From NCBI RefSeq assembly GCF_000165425.1, contig NW_001799641.1:625027-689026 (forward strand): a DNA stretch of 64,000 nucleotides. Reading direction: 5' to 3'. Shown piece after piece: positions 35,221 through 49,527 of the stretch. Under the pieces are notes generated by a model. It worked only from the letters and a program-made list of their open reading frames with translations, made no database searches and was not told the origin of the DNA. The translations under genes were made by a program, and so were the position numbers. The stretch is from Paramecium tetraurelia. Lineage: Eukaryota > Ciliophora > Oligohymenophorea > Peniculida > Parameciidae. Every line of letters starts with the position of its first letter. Positions within the stretch are counted from its first letter, which is position 1.

Positions 35221-36924
35221 TCAATTTTGATGGTTATTCATAGCCAAATCCCAAAACTGTTCGACTCCCTTCTCTGCTAAAATTCTCTTCCCTTCTGCTT
35301 CACTTTTTATTTCAATGGTCTTCCACTTGTTGAATGCATGCTATTTAGACACTCCTTCCCAAACTAGTGTACAACCAGGTTTTAAATCATCGCCTCTCCA
35401 TTTTATTCTATTCAATAACAACTTTTTATAAAACTTTATTCCCTTTGGTCCTCCTTCAGCTACCACAATTGAAGGCACAACCTATTACCCATTCTAAGCA
35501 GCAATTAAACAAACTCCTTACAAACTTACTTATTGAGCATTCATATCTACTTTAAACTTCAATTTCTTGGATTCCAAATTAGCTGATGACAAATCATCAT
35601 CAATCCTAAATACAGCAACTCTAATTTCTTATGCATTATCCTTTTACCATTTCAATTTCAATTTATCTCCTCTTTATTCTTTAGTTAACTTTCTTTCTTC
35701 ATTCTGCTTGATGTGCTTATCTAATCTAGCCTAGATTTATCTTCTGACTTCTTGCTCAGCCTTACTTGGATCTATTTAAGCTTCTGCTCCTAAAATTGCC
35801 ATCATATTTTACAAAGTTATCCTTGGTGGAGATGGCTTCTATAAACCCAATCTAATTTTATCTTATTTCTCCTTCTGAATATCCATACGTATTTTTCTCA
35901 ATCTCTTTTTCCTTTCCTTTTTCGTTAAGAACGAAGGCAACGCAGCCTTTTCTCTATTCTATACTAATTCACTAATAACAAATGGTTTTGGATGCTCAAG
36001 CAATTTGGTTATCTTATCCAATAATATTGTCGTATCTGTATATTGTAATTACTCTAAAAATGTGATATTCCTTTGAATCTCTTCTTAAGTGTGAGCTGTA
36101 GCAGGTTGTTTGTGTTCTTGCTCATTTTCAATATTGATTGGGATATAATTAGCTTAATATTCTGGGAATAGGGGCATATCCCACCATTCTATATTCGGAA
36201 TAGGATCATGATGTTTCATCTTCACACAAACCCTTTTGAAATTTGTTTGACTTGTAGTCGTTGTTAAATTCTATGCTTCCTTTTCCACTACTTTTTCCTT
36301 TTCATCTCCTTAGTTTTCAATTTAAATAGAACCTTGTTGCACTTATTCAACATCCTTATTACCATTTTCAATAAAATTAAAAGCCAATAATTTTCTTTTT
36401 TATCTTCTAATATTACTGCTTTGAATCGTGACATTTTTATCTAAGAATCGTCCCTTGTCATTTAAGGCATCCTTTAAATTGTTTTGAATTTTCAACATTT
36501 CTTAAACTTTCTCCAGCTTCTACCTTTCTTAATTTATTTTTAGAGACTTTGCTTGATCATTCAGTCGAATAATTTTGCCAGATATGTCTTTTAATTTGCC
36601 TTCCTCCGTCTCGTAAATTCCTTAAGGCAAGGATTTATCGATTGATTGCTTTGGCTCCTTTACTATTTGTATTTTGCCTGAATCTTTCAATTTTTATATT
36701 GCCTTTTCTTTCTTCTTCTTGTGTTTCAAATATGCCACTAAGCTATCAGTATCCGGCCCTAACACAGCTTTATATTTGGCATCAATTGGCATTGTCAACA
36801 ATTTCCTATTCAAATCTGGTTACTTGAGCCTTGGATTCAAATTTTATGCTTGATGACTCTAAGGCTTCTTCTCTAAAAACTGTGGTGTCTGAACATCCTT
36901 ACTCACACCTTTATTCTTATTCAT
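35221..36924 (-). CDS. PRPF3: U4/U6 snRNP splicing factor PRP3
   Basis: The intronless ORF starts MNKNKGVSKDVQT. The middle carries the PRP3 domain signature (DPIPNIEWWDMPLF), followed by QYTDTTILLDKITKLLEHP, FLTKKERKRLRKI and the helix KAEQEVRRQIQARLDKH. The C-terminal DUF1115 part has GPKGIKFYKKLLLNRIKW, CTLVWEGVSKQHAFNKW and, at the end, GVEQFWDLAM (human GAEHYWDLAL). PRP3 binds U4/U6 RNA in the tri-snRNP. At about 567 aa it is a little shorter than human PRPF3 because the N-terminal PWI region is absent. Its stop lies 126 bp upstream of the CDPK start on the same strand. Confidence 0.9.
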
Positions 36925-37024
36925 TGTTTGTATATTTATAAAAATAATATTTATAATTATCGTAATATTAAGTTTAAGGGAAAAAACGAAAGTATTTTTG
37001 GAATAAGCAATCAAGATCAATTAA

Positions 37025-38774
37025 TCAATCATTCCTGAAGAGCTTCTCATTTATAAAGGCTCTTTTTAATGCTTTATCCTTTTAAATTTCTTCATCACTC
37101 TTAGTAATTCCTTTAATTGGCTGAGCTTATTAATTAATAATTATTACTCTCTCTTGCATATCATCGTCATACAATTAGGTTATCGGAGGCAAGAGATCAT
37201 GATGAGATTTCTTCTTAACCGATAAAAATCTCTCAATCTTTTCATGTTGATCACCTTATAGATTATGAGCACTTTTCACAAAATTAACAGGTAGGTCCTA
37301 GATAAAGAAGCATAATTACTGCTCCATATTTTTTCTGAATATAAAATTAAGTAATATTCTTTGATTCTTTAATTATTTTTCTAATTGAATAGAAATTCTT
37401 GTTCTTCCCAAATTTAAATGTCTAACCCATAGGTGTTTTATCACTTTCTTCTGATATAATATGCTTTAATATGAATTCTATTTACTTAGCCTGGAGATCC
37501 AGAGATTTGCATGCTCTTTCTAGTTTCCAACTTTCTTATAGTTTCTGACTCTTAAAATTCTTCTAATTCATTCATTTTTTTATCCTAATTGCTAATAGCT
37601 TTAGTTTATGCAATAATCCCATTCTACAATTGAGCTTAGACCTTCTATCTTTTTGCTTCTCCCTCATACAATCCCTTCTTCAAAGCTAAATTAGTCGACA
37701 AGCTTTGTATTCGAGTGATTTCATTATTGTGTAAATTAATTTGTTTAAGTAATACATCATATGCCTTCTTCATTTGAATTATTAACTTGTATTCCGTTTC
37801 TTAGAGTTTACCTTCTAACTGCTCTCTTTCCTTCTACTATTTGAATAATAAATCACTATGTTATTTTTCGATTCGATATTTTTAGACTTTATAGACTCTA
37901 TCTTACTCGTTTTTCTCCAAGTCTTTAAGTTCTTTTCGAAAGTCTAAGGCTTCTTCAACTCTTTCTTCTAAACTAACTAATTTTTCTTAGGTTTGTAAAT
38001 CCTTCAACTTTTTCTTTGGCTTAACTTTCATAAGTTCTGTATCTTTAGATAAGCGATCCTCTAACAAACCAAGTTCATTTTCTTGAGTTTATTTTAATTA
38101 TGCTCTCAATTATGATAGAAAATTTACCTTCTGTCTATCTTATATTTAATAAGCTATTAAAATTCCTAATAATATTAATCATAGAAATCATCCAATTTTT
38201 CCTACCCAATTTCTTTGTAAACTTTTCTTTCTTTTAATGAGATTCTCTATCTGAGCTAATTCTAATAATGTGCTATGTTTGCCTCCAAGATTCGTAGTTC
38301 TTTCATCAACTATTTAAATAATATATATTCCTATATTTTTAGTAAGGCTGTAGCCACTTAATGCATTTTTTCTTTAATGACTGAAAACACCAAGATTTAC
38401 TCATCCTCATTTAGAATTCTAGTTGAATACAGCGAAACACATACCCATCATTATCTTAATCAAACAGTTCAAAGAAGTCTTAATCATTTTACAGTTTCAA
38501 TAATTGAACAATTTCTGTCCTGCAAGCATCGAAAACCCTTTGCGCTGTAATGAAGTTTAATTAAGCATCAGTTATAAAATCATTCTTCCTCATCTCATTC
38601 CAAATTTTCTCACACTTACCAGCAGCTTAAATATATAAGTCACCTTATTATGAATTATTTCTTGTATTTACCTTCTCTTTTAATTTAGCTGATAACATGT
38701 TTGGGAAGATTTGAAATTGCAGAATAATTGGATTGTTGTAATTTTGCACTTATTGTGACTGACTTAGATTCCAT
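37025..38774 (-). CDS. EF-hand plus coiled-coil protein
   Basis: After MESKSVTISAKLQQS and a 28-nt intron comes an EF-hand-like N-terminal helical region. It contains one canonical loop, DQDNDGILNEDE, which is split by a 26-nt intron (GTATGTGTTT...CTAG). Most of the remaining ~450 residues are charged coiled coil (KIQEYILFKQLMKELRIL; QRISLKERKVYKEIGQ), and the C-terminus is KDKALKRAFINEKLFRND. I cannot name the family; basal-body or axonemal coiled-coil proteins with one EF-hand look like this. Calcium binding is likely from the loop; the location is inference. Confidence 0.65.
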
Positions 38775-38940
38775 TTAATTTATCATAAAAAATATATTAG
38801 TATATCAAATTCATATATTTAAGTAATGTTTTAATTTTACGCTTATTTAACATACTGTTTTTCTGAAATTGATAAAAGTAATTATTAAATGCTATCATTA
38901 TCCTTCACATTAATTAATTAATTATTTTATCCAAAATCAA
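38775..38940. promoter_or_regulatory. Short divergent intergenic region
   Basis: These 166 bp separate the starts of the EF-hand coiled-coil gene (minus) and the calcium-release channel gene (plus) and must contain both promoters. No specific element is recognisable; the call rests on gene orientation alone. Confidence 0.35.
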
Positions 38941-41900
38941 ATGGACTAGGATGAAACTTGGGGAAGTTTGTAGTAAATTATTCAAGAGGATGAAAAGTAT
39001 AAGCATATTTGCAATTAATTTTAGTTAAAATAACGTCCGACAAGGTGATATTATTTATTTAAAATCGTATTTACCAGATGATAATAAGGGTCTTATTTCT
39101 GGAGAGGGATTTGCAGCAAACAAGTTGGAGTGTCTTCTCCTCTAAAAATCTTCAAATGACTACTACAATTCAAATGAATTTTTGGCCAATAAGCAAATAG
39201 ATAGTTTGGTTAATAAACAAGCTGAATGGAATATATTCAAATGCTTATTCAGAATTCTGGATAGCAATCGCTCCATTTATGAGTAAGCGAAAAGTGAAAT
39301 CGTTTCTGACGAATAAAAAGGAAATGAGGAGCAGAACGAAAGCGAAAAGAATATCATTTATGGTTAAGAAATACAATTACTACACTTGTATTCTAAATGT
39401 TTCTTAACTCTCAACAGTTAAGTCTTAGCAAAAGAAAACTGTTGTCGTGAACTTAGATTAGAATAGAGTATTACCTCAAATTCTAATTTTATGCTCTCAT
39501 CTAATACAAAAAGCTATGGCGAACCAGTTTTGTTTGGAGACATTTTATATTTAAAGAGCAGTGTAGTTCACCTGAATAAGTGGGGATTAGGTATTTAATA
39601 AACAAGTCCTTATTCTGAAGTTCATGCCTCTTAAATAGCTTCAACATTGAGAATATGTAACTATGCAGAAAATGAGAATGAAAATGTTATAATGAACGGG
39701 GATATTATTGTATTTAAGAATAGACTATTGGGGGGATATTTAAGTATTAAAAGATAATTCTCATCAACAAAGTTAATGCAATAAAGATAAATCTATAAAA
39801 AAAAAGATTAGCCGTTAGAATAGAATTCAATTAATTTATCAGAACTAAGAAAATAAGAAAACTTAGATTAGATGTTTCATATCACATTGGAAAGTGAGTT
39901 GTAATTAAATTCCTTGTGGTAGTTAATAGGTCTTACTAGTTAATCTGCTCAACTATAAAATAACAAAAAGGAAAAGAGTAGAGTTCAAAAAAGCTATTTG
40001 ATTAAAAATGTCTTAACTGGAACATTTTTATATTTAGAAAACGAATAATTACATGCCTCATATGATCGTCTACAACAGAAGTTTGAATTTTAAATAAGAA
40101 ACTTATAGAAAACAGAATAATAGATTAATTTAGGCGAATTTTATAGAATTTTGAGAATACAAGAAAATCAATAATTATCATAATTCTAAACCTATGCGAT
40201 TTAATGTAATAATTTTAATGAAGTAAACATAACTACCAATTGTCAAAAAACCTAATACGATTAATAACTCTTCAAAGTTGCAAGAGGTCCTTATCAAGAT
40301 GCTATGGCTGCTAATAAAATATAATCATTTTACTTTGGTATTGTTGAGTTTTACATATTCTTACAAGATTGGGCTTTAGATAGAGAATTAAAATATTAAT
40401 ATAATATAGCATTTTAGAATTAAAAATAATTGCAAGATGAAATCAATTAATTTGAAAAGCTGTTATAAAATATGAATTTATTTTTAACTTAAGAAAATTC
40501 AATACAAGAAACAAAATAATGTCAATTTAATTTGTGCTAGTATGATGTTTTAGATTTACTCATCAAATTACAATAATTGGTAAATTTGATTTCCACTCAA
40601 GAAAATAAATGGGAATCTTCTTTTAGCGATAAAACAGCGTAGAGAATTGCTAGGTAAAAATTTGATCCTGTTGCATCTATTAAAAAGAAGAAACAATTTA
40701 ATTTGATTGAAGAAATTTATTCAACGATATATTAAATCATATTGGATAATTATGATTGCTGCAATTATGTAATTCAAGAGGATTCCATAATAGACTTTCT
40801 TTTTAGTCAATTAAATCAATTTAGAGAATAGATCGAAAAAATGTTTAAGTAAATAGTTTCAAAGGCTAAGTATAATCCCATAATTGCTAAAAAATGGATA
40901 AATAGAATATCAATGATTACAGAGGAGAATTTAGAAGATTAAATGTTTATAATAACAATCATTAATTTATTTATTTCATCAAATTATCACATCAGTGTAG
41001 AATGTCAAAATTTATGTAGAAAGAATCTCTTTTCTAACAATAAATGCAAATTAATAAAATGTCTCATAATAAATGAAATACCTGTAATTCAATTAGAAGC
41101 AGATGCTAAAACTTTTGAGAAGAATAACAAAAGGTTTTGTGACAATCATCATGATCATTATTAAAACTTAAAATAAAATCAAATAGCACTTGAGTATTTC
41201 ATGAAACATGATTAATTAAGGTAGTATCATATATATGAACAATATCTACTAAATTTATTGAATTTATATGCAAAGATGTGTAGAGGTAGGAATTTCAAGA
41301 ATATGAACTTGATTAAGAATGTGGCAGGTATCAATCAATAGTTCTTTGATTCGATAATAAAGTCAAAGCATAGTTTACAATGCAAATAAGTTATTATTGA
41401 ACTGTTTTCATCCTTATATTTAGATATTGATCCTTTGACTAAGATTTCAATTTTTGAGAATACTTGTTACCTTAGATAGGCTTTAGGTGATTTTGATAAA
41501 GAATTAGAATCAGGCAGGTACTTTTATGAGAATATTTCCTCCAATATACTCAAGTAAACAGATTCATATCAAAACTTTTAATAAGATACCGTGAGAACTC
41601 AAGAGAATATGAAGGAACTCCTACTTCTGAAATCCTTTTCATCACATATTATTACGAATTAAAAATATCACGAATATTTTATCAACTTATTTTTACAATA
41701 AGAATACCCAACTATTTTAACAGAAGATTCTAATAGTTCACTCAAATACAAAGAAATTTCTAAGGTTTAAATAAGATTCTTTTTAAGTGTAATACGTATC
41801 ATCAAAGACTCGATTGATTTAGGATACAATACATTGAATAAAAATAGAGAAATATAAGAAACTTTGCCAAACATATTTTTTGTTTTGATTATTCAATTAA

Positions 41901-44900
41901 ATAATAATTTTAAGACATTTGAATTTCAAGAAGATAATGCCTTCAATCTAAATTTAAAAAATATGCAATATACTAAAAGTAAATTAATTTCAGAATAGTT
42001 TGAAAAATTTAATTTAAAATTCAACTAATCCTGGATTTCAGATTTCCTATTATGGACTACATCGACATGCAATGATTAAGATTTGATAGAATAGATATTC
42101 TAAGAAGCATTAAATATCTATTAAGTATTATTTTATTTGTCAGCTAATTTATAAGTCTTACAATACGTAACTTAAAAAGAGAGCTCATTGAATGAATTAT
42201 TTGCAAGCCATAATTCTATACTATTTCATTGTTTGTTTGGAACCATGAAATTACCAAATCTCAATAATGAAATCTTATAATACCTCATCTTAAGTTTTAA
42301 TAATTAGTAGTACGATCTTTAAGAAATTAAAGAAGTGGAAATCCTTGATGATGAAATAGAACGTAAATATTTTGGAATTGTAAATGGACATTATGAGGCA
42401 CAAGGTGACTAAGGGCCAAAAGAAATATAATAATATGTTAAGTAAGCAGTAAAGTACGTGTAGATTGATTAATAAAATAATAAGAAAATAGATGAATTTT
42501 AAAAATCATTCCTAAAAATCTCTTAATATATCTAGAAAATAAATTCATTATTTGAAAGTATCAGAAATTATAATCAGTCTTATACTAAATCCCTTTAAAA
42601 CATGATTAGAAACGCAGGAATACATCTTATTTTTATTGAATTCTTTATCAGTTCAGATGAAATTATTGAGGATGAACATGTTGTATATTTTTATAGAAGC
42701 TTTTTAAAATTTTGGGAGAACTTTATTAAAGATAATTAGACAAATTTTCAGATATTAATGCCACAATTAGACCATCTATTAAAAATCATATTATTGCCAT
42801 AACCCTAACGTGATAATTTTTTATACAAATCTTTATAAATCTCTAAACTGCAACTTTAGAGTGCATCACATTCCATTATAGATATAATTATGAATATTTC
42901 TAAATCGCTCAATTTAAATGAAAATCTAATTCATATTAGAGCAGGCAAATAATATCTGAAGATCTTATAAAGATTTACAAAAACTGCTTCAAAACCTAAG
43001 TTTAATCATTTAAGTAATTAAAAGCAAATCCTACATTTAATTCTTCAAAATTTCAGGAATCTTATAGATCCTTTACAGTATTTTGAAGACAAAATTCAAA
43101 AAGATAAACAAGTCTAATCTAGTGTTCTTCGATATTATTAACTTAAACTTCATTCAGCAGCTCTAAATCTAATTTCGGAAACTTGTCAAAATTATTATTT
43201 AGGAATATCTGAAACCCAGAGAATTTTACTATTTGAATAATTAACATCAGTATTGTAGAATGAACCTTATATTGTTAAGGGTGCTTATTTAAAATGCATC
43301 TTTGAATTATATGTGAATTTTGCTAAATCAAATAATCTAATAGGAGATCTTATAGATAATTATCAACTCAAAGAGTTGTTCACTTCTGTTATTATTCCAG
43401 ATTTGCAATTAATGTAACAATTTTAAAAAAGCCATAATTTAGGAAATTCAATATTGCTTAACAACAAGGAATACTGGAAATATATCCTTTATGTGTTTGA
43501 ATTTTTGATATCTGTCATTGATGAATTCAGACTTCTAGAAAGATAAAACGAATGCAATTTTATTGAAGAGTATACTTAGATACTCACTTTGATTAAGGGA
43601 ATATTGCTCAATACTTCTAATCCACTGATCTAAGAAAAAAGAGAATATATATAATAGATATCTGAGATCATTGAATTATTTCTAAAGAATCTTTATGATT
43701 TCAATCTTTAAAATAGATTACAAATTTTCTGTATAAGATAAAAAATGTCACTCCAAGATTTAATAGATCATGTAGAATAATTGAATTAGAGGGATAGAGT
43801 ATTAAAGCTAAAGGAGATTTGTAATCAAAATCACAAGACTTACATAAAATAAGAAGATCTTATCGGTTTCAGGACTAATAAGGTTTCTCAGTATTAAAGT
43901 TCTGAGAATTGGATTGATTTTAAAAAGGCCTTTCATACCTAAAATGAATTCAATGAAATTACAACTTAAGCATAAGATAGATTGAGAGAAGAACTTAACT
44001 TATAGATTTTAAAGGAAGATTTTCAAAAGAAAAAAGAAGAAGAAATCAAAAAGTTATTCGTCAAAAAGAAATGTCAAGGGGAAATTTAAAATCCTTTGTC
44101 AGAAGATGTACAAATTTTATTCTTTTTACATGACTTATCTTAACAGGCAAATGGCTTACTTTAAGATGATAAATTTAAGGAGTTTATAATTAAATGCAAG
44201 TAAATATTTTCATAATATCCTCAATATTTAATTAAGTTATGTAAAATATTTTTAGAAATGAAAAAGCCAGCTAAGACTTACATAAATCAAGGGGAACTTG
44301 ATGATGATGATGATGATATTAAGGAAAATGAAAATAAATAGGGTTAGTTGAATACTCTTGAATAATATACAATATACCAAAATGTAATATCTGAAAATGA
44401 TATTCATGTTATCGCAATAGAGTAACTAAATCATTAAAATCCAAATGAATAACTTGATTCCTTAACATTGTTACATCTTTTATTAGACTTTGGTAATACG
44501 TAAGTGCAACAGAGATTTTATACTCTTTTATAGAATCATAAGAAGCATAAGAAAATCTTCATTCAATTCTTTAGGGATTTTTATAGTACTGATGTGAGTA
44601 TAAAATTAGAAGAATTAAGTACATCAAAGAATTCAGACTATTTAAATATATGTATTAAGGTGCTACAAGTCTTATAGGGATTATGTGAAAATGTTCATAT
44701 AGAGTTCTAAAAGTTTTTGAGAATACAAAATTAACAAGATTCGATTACGAATAATTTTAATTTTGTTTTAGAAACTACCAATCTATTAGTGAATTTTTTA
44801 TCTGATAAATCTGTAGAGAATTCTAAGAAATGGGATTTGTATTAACAGGGATTACTCAGTTTAATAGAGTTTTCAACTGGTCTTAACGAAAATAAAAAAG

Positions 44901-47116
44901 AAATCACAAAGAATTCTCGATTATTCTCTGGATTTAATGAATTATTCGATCATTCAGATTTAGACACAGCATTAATTCCTTCCTCAAAAAAAGTGTAAAA
45001 CGTCTACTTTTAATTATTGTAAACTCTCTACATTTATATTTAATTACTGATATCCTTATTGGAAGGTAATGCCAATGAAAATAAACAAGTGTATAAATTT
45101 TTATTGGAAAATTTAAATAATGAATTCCTTATGTCATTAGCAAAAAAAATATATAATTGTAGAATCTTTCCTAAAAAATCAGTGATATGCGTTGACAAAT
45201 ATTGCAAATTACCATGCTATGACAATTTATGTAATAAAAGTTTCTGCGTTAATGGTTATAAAACAAGGGAAGATTCTCTATTAATTGAGACTGGCCTAAA
45301 TATCTTTATTATCGGTCTAAAACTATCAAATTATAGTAATGATTAAAAATTTAAAATATTCTAATTTGAGAGCATGACCATAGAAAAGGATTTGATCCAA
45401 GAAGATCAATTGTACTAAGACATAAGCCTAAGAAATGTTATTGAAAAAACATTTTCTATAAGTCAACATCCTGAGTATTATTAAAAAGTAGTTGATACTT
45501 AGTTAGTGAATAATGATTTATTTGATGAAGTTAATGAAGAAAAATAAAATACATCAGCTAAACTAGTTTAAGTATCTAGGGAAGATGAATTCTTTTTGTT
45601 CTATAGGGAATTCATTGGAAGGATTGAAGTAGTTAACTAATTTGGTTAAATAGAGAGAATTCTATTTCAAAAACCATTTGTTTGCAAGTATATGACAGAA
45701 AATATTAAATTAAATTTGATTTATGAATCTAATAGAGAAACAGATGAAGATAGAATTACAAGTTTTTTGGAAAATATCGGCTTTTATCATTCTTAAATGG
45801 CTCATTATCAAAATGTCAGTACTATTCCTATAATGCATTTCGGTTAAAAGCATTGGAGAACTTTAAAAGATGTATCTTATATTCTTTGTGTTGTTATTGT
45901 GCTATTCTTTATTCTAATGCCAGATAATATAGCAGATGGAAACTTGGTTGAAGGTGATAATGAAGAAGACGAAATAATTACTGATTCAAAAAAAGTACAA
46001 GTAGTATTGTATTTAAATAATGTAAGTTATATAATATATGTAGATTATTACTGTAATTTAATTAATATTGAATTTAATTATTATTATCTTTTGTGCAATT
46101 GAGCGATACCCAATTGCAGTTAATTTTAGAAGAGGAGAAACTAATGTGAAACAAATCCAGAATCTCAAAATAGAGGCTGGATTTAAGATTCCAGAATATA
46201 AAAAGAAATACTATGAATTTGTAGGATATATGGAGAATAATTTTGAATAATAATAAGTCAGAAAAAATCCATTAAGGAAAATAATTGTATTATTATTGAT
46301 AGATTTCGATAATTTATATAATGTAATATAAGATATTAATTGTTTAGCTTATAATATTTGGAATTACTGCCATTGCCTTCTTTAACAACTATGTTTATGC
46401 AATTTTATTATTAGATATTGTAAAAAGATCAGAGGTTTTGTAGAATATCATTAAAGCTTTTACTGAAAACACAAAAAATCTATTAATATTTGGACTATTA
46501 GGACTTATTGGATTGGTCTTATATGGATTTTTAATAAAAATATCATTTAGTGGGGATTTCAAGGATGAAACAAAATTCGCTTAAGATTCATTAGGTTACT
46601 CTATAGCACATGTCATTAATTTTGGTTTAAGAAATGGTGGCGGTATAGGTGATACTCTCTCTGATTATGCTGATCCATTTGAAGAACCAGCTAAATATTG
46701 GAAGAGATATTTCTTTGACCTCACCTTCTTCATAATCTTTAATATCTTGTTTTTATAAATGATTTTCGGTATCATAGTGGATAAGTTTGGTGAACTGCGT
46801 GATGAGAGGCAGGAACTTTTGAAAGATATACAAGGAAAATGTTTTATTTGTAGTCTCGAAAGAAATGAGATTGATTCTAAGTAATTTTATATCATATCAA
46901 TTTAGAACAAAAAATGGTTGGTATTAGCATATTTATTTGGAGCATAATGTATATCATATGCTATTTTACCTAATATATATTAAAAAAAAGCCAATCACAG
47001 AGTGCAACTAATTGGAAAAGTATATTAAAGATTAAATGGAAAATAAATTGTCTGAGTTTCTTCCCGTTAAATTGACATATGAACTTCAAAACCAACAAAA
47101 ATAATAATAACAATGA
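38941..47116 (+). CDS. IP3/ryanodine receptor-type intracellular Ca2+ release channel
   Basis: The N-terminus (MDQDETWGSLQQI, a 28-nt intron at 38997-39024, then GDIIYLKSYL) leads into MIR-type beta-trefoil repeats (FGDILYLKSSVVHLNKWGLG; NGDIIVFKNRLLGGYLSI). A long helical-solenoid middle (RIH/RIH-associated type) follows. The C-terminus has TM helices (TVIQLILNLIIIIF; LLIFGLLGLIGLVLYGFLI) and a pore NFGLRNGGGIGDTLSD, whose GGGIGD selectivity filter is that of IP3/ryanodine receptors. After S6 comes GIIVDKFGELRDERQE, then KCFICSLER and HIYLEHNVYHMLFYLIYIK, the CxxC...HxxxxH zinc region and C-terminal helix of IP3 receptors. One base too many in the A6 run 46909-46914 breaks the frame before that helix. 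Length about 2,700 aa; Paramecium calcium-release-channel (CRC) family. Confidence 0.88.
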
Positions 47117-48032
47117 TTTTATGAAAAGGCATTATGCAAATATTTAATTCTTATATATGTATAAAGTATAGATTATATTGATTTATTAAACTCAGAATAT
47201 AACATCATTTTAATAGTTAAATATCAAATAAATTATTTTTTGATAATAATTCATGTACCTTTAAAGTTTTTCATATTATTAATTAAGCTATTCATTACTA
47301 AATTATGGTTCTTATTATTTTATAAGGAAACTGATGATTTGAATAATAAATTAATAAGTTGATTTGCCATATATACGATTCCTGATATTTCAGTGTGATG
47401 ATTAAAATTTATTTATCATAAATATTACAATTATTTAATCTTTGCTTTAATTAGCATCAATATAATATATTCTTCATTAATAGCTTTATTAATAATTCCT
47501 TACAAAATAAATTTCATTCTTTATAGTGTTTTAATTCAATATGATATTTTATTTCCAATGACTTTAATCCAAACGAAGTATTTTTACATCATCTTATAAT
47601 TACAAGTCTCCAATTAACAATATAATTATTAATAATAATAATATAATTTTCATGAATATATGGCAAAGTTTATGGTTTATTGTTTTGATATCAGAATCAA
47701 ATGAGTTCACAAATTTCTCTAATTAATCTAAGATTCGAAATATCTATTGATCTAAGATATTTGATTAAATAAGTTTTTATGTTATATACTTCCAATCATG
47801 GCATTTCATAGAATAAACAAACTATATTAAATCTAAAAGAATTGTTAGTGATCTCTAAATAAAAATATTTATATTAGATAAGGAGATATCTAATATTTTT
47901 TCAACTTAATGATAAGTTTTAACAATAAAGTATAAAATTTTAATTTATTCTCACTTTTATACTTAAGTCTAGTTCAAAAAGAAGCAAAATTATAATTACA
48001 AAGTATTATAATTTTAATAATTAAACAATTTA
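47117..48032. other. AT-rich spacer
   Basis: About 900 bp without an ORF I can support on either strand; TGA recurs in every frame read and no motif or repeat stands out. It separates two genes on the same strand. Confidence 0.45.
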
Positions 48033-48920
48033 ATGAGAAGTAACAGCTAGTAATAATAGTCCACATAATAATTAAAAGAAGTAATTTGAAATTATAAAAT
48101 CAAGACAATACACAAATTGCAATAAAGAGATGCTTCTTATAGGTTGGAAATATCTAAGCTAAAAAAATAGTTAAGCGAAAGAGATCATGAATACAAAGAA
48201 GCTTTAGAAGAATTATAAGAATTAAAAAGAATTTAGTAAAGGGTATTTGTAAACTCTTATTTAAAAGGATAATCAATATATTATGAAAATAGACAATTAT
48301 GTCATGAACTTAAAATAAAAATTACACAAAGCTAACATTAAAATAGGTTCGCTTGAATCAAAATTATCATCCTCCAGAGCTAAATAAACTATTTCATTTG
48401 AAGAAATTACTAATCATAATGAAACCTTTTAAACAGAAATCTCGTAAATGTCAACACATCAGCCGATAATCAAACAATAATCAAATCGTCCCAATTAAAC
48501 TTATGCTTCTAATAAACCAAAATTAATTTGTAAACCTGTTAAATTTTAACTGCCATACCCAAATACAGGCTTCACAGAAAATTAGGAAATTAATGAAAAT
48601 TCTTCATTTATCAAACCAAGTCCATTATAAGAATAAATTTTAAACAGAATCCTAGATGATGAAGAATTCTCTGCCAATTTCTCCTAAAAATTAGTTTAGT
48701 TCTAAAATGACTCCTGTTCGTAAAAAAATAAAACATAACCAATGACATTCACCTGCAATTCCAGACAAAGTAACTTTAGTTTTGCCAATAGTGAGAAGAA
48801 ACCAACAAATAATGAGAAGTCTGTTAAAGGATCAAATAGATAATGTAATTATTTTTATTATTTTAAGATCATTCTGTATCAACGGATGATAAAGAAAACA
48901 CGTACTAATATTGTAATTGA
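48033..48920 (+). CDS. Gln-rich coiled-coil hypothetical protein
   Basis: Starts MRSNSQQQQSTQQQLKE, then a 24-nt intron (GTAATTTG...ATCAAG) and a coiled coil (ASYRLEISKLKKQLSERDHE; LHKANIKIGSLESKLSS). This is followed by a disordered, Asn/Ser/Gln-rich part with SFIKPSPLQEQILNRILDD and a conserved-looking EEFSANFSQKL. A 23-nt intron (GTAATTATTT...TTAAG) leads to the end HSVSTDDKENTYQYCN. About 270 aa. I recognise no family; a scaffolding or cytoskeletal role would be a guess. Confidence 0.6.
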
Positions 48921-49278
48921 TTTCATTTATAAATAACAACTGAATTTAAATACTCTAATATTACCTTTCTTCATTGCAATTTTAATGTTGTCCGAATCTA
49001 TTAATGCAAATTATAATAAATCACATATTTCTATGTTTTTTTTGTAAATAATGATCATTTATTAAAGAAGAGGAGCTGAAAATTATATTTTTAGTTATTT
49101 GATACCTCTATTCATATTTTTAATTAATGAATGAATCTAATAATTTAAAACAAATTTTCTATATAATATTTTATTAAATCAGTTTTATCATTTATATTAA
49201 ATTGCCATTATCTTGGTAATATATTTAAATTGGAGTTTTTAATCAATTTGTTTTAATAATATAAATTCATAAATTATA
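48921..49278. other. AT-rich spacer
   Basis: About 360 bp of AT-rich sequence between two plus-strand genes; I see nothing in it beyond short chance ORFs. Confidence 0.4.
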
Positions 49279-49527
49279 ATGCAAGACTACTTAGACTCAA
49301 GCTTAGACTCAATAGAATTAGAGATATATCACAAGCCAAATCCAAAGATTAGATCAATAATGGATTATTTGAGAAAATCAAATTTGTAATTCTGTACAGA
49401 TCCAAAAAAAAAATAAGACGATTATTATTCAAACTTAACCGAATCTGTAGATTAATTCTCTTTGAGACGAAATAAATTTGTAAATAGAAAAAAACCTGAA
49501 ATTTCTATAGATTGTCCAGCTCTTTGA
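49279..49527 (+). CDS. Small hypothetical protein followed by an in-frame extension
   Basis: An 82-codon ORF starts MQDYLDSSLDSIELEIYHKP, has PKIRSIMDYLRKSNLQF and NLTESVDQFSLRRNKF, and ends PEISIDCPAL at TGA 49525-49527. I recognise no domain. The same frame then stays open for another 92 codons to TGA at 49804, and the last ~65 of these look coding (GHSLGRKQGCFDPKKIL). Either the TGA is a sequence error, or it is read through, or a separate exon or gene lies downstream. I annotate only the first part. Confidence 0.5.
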
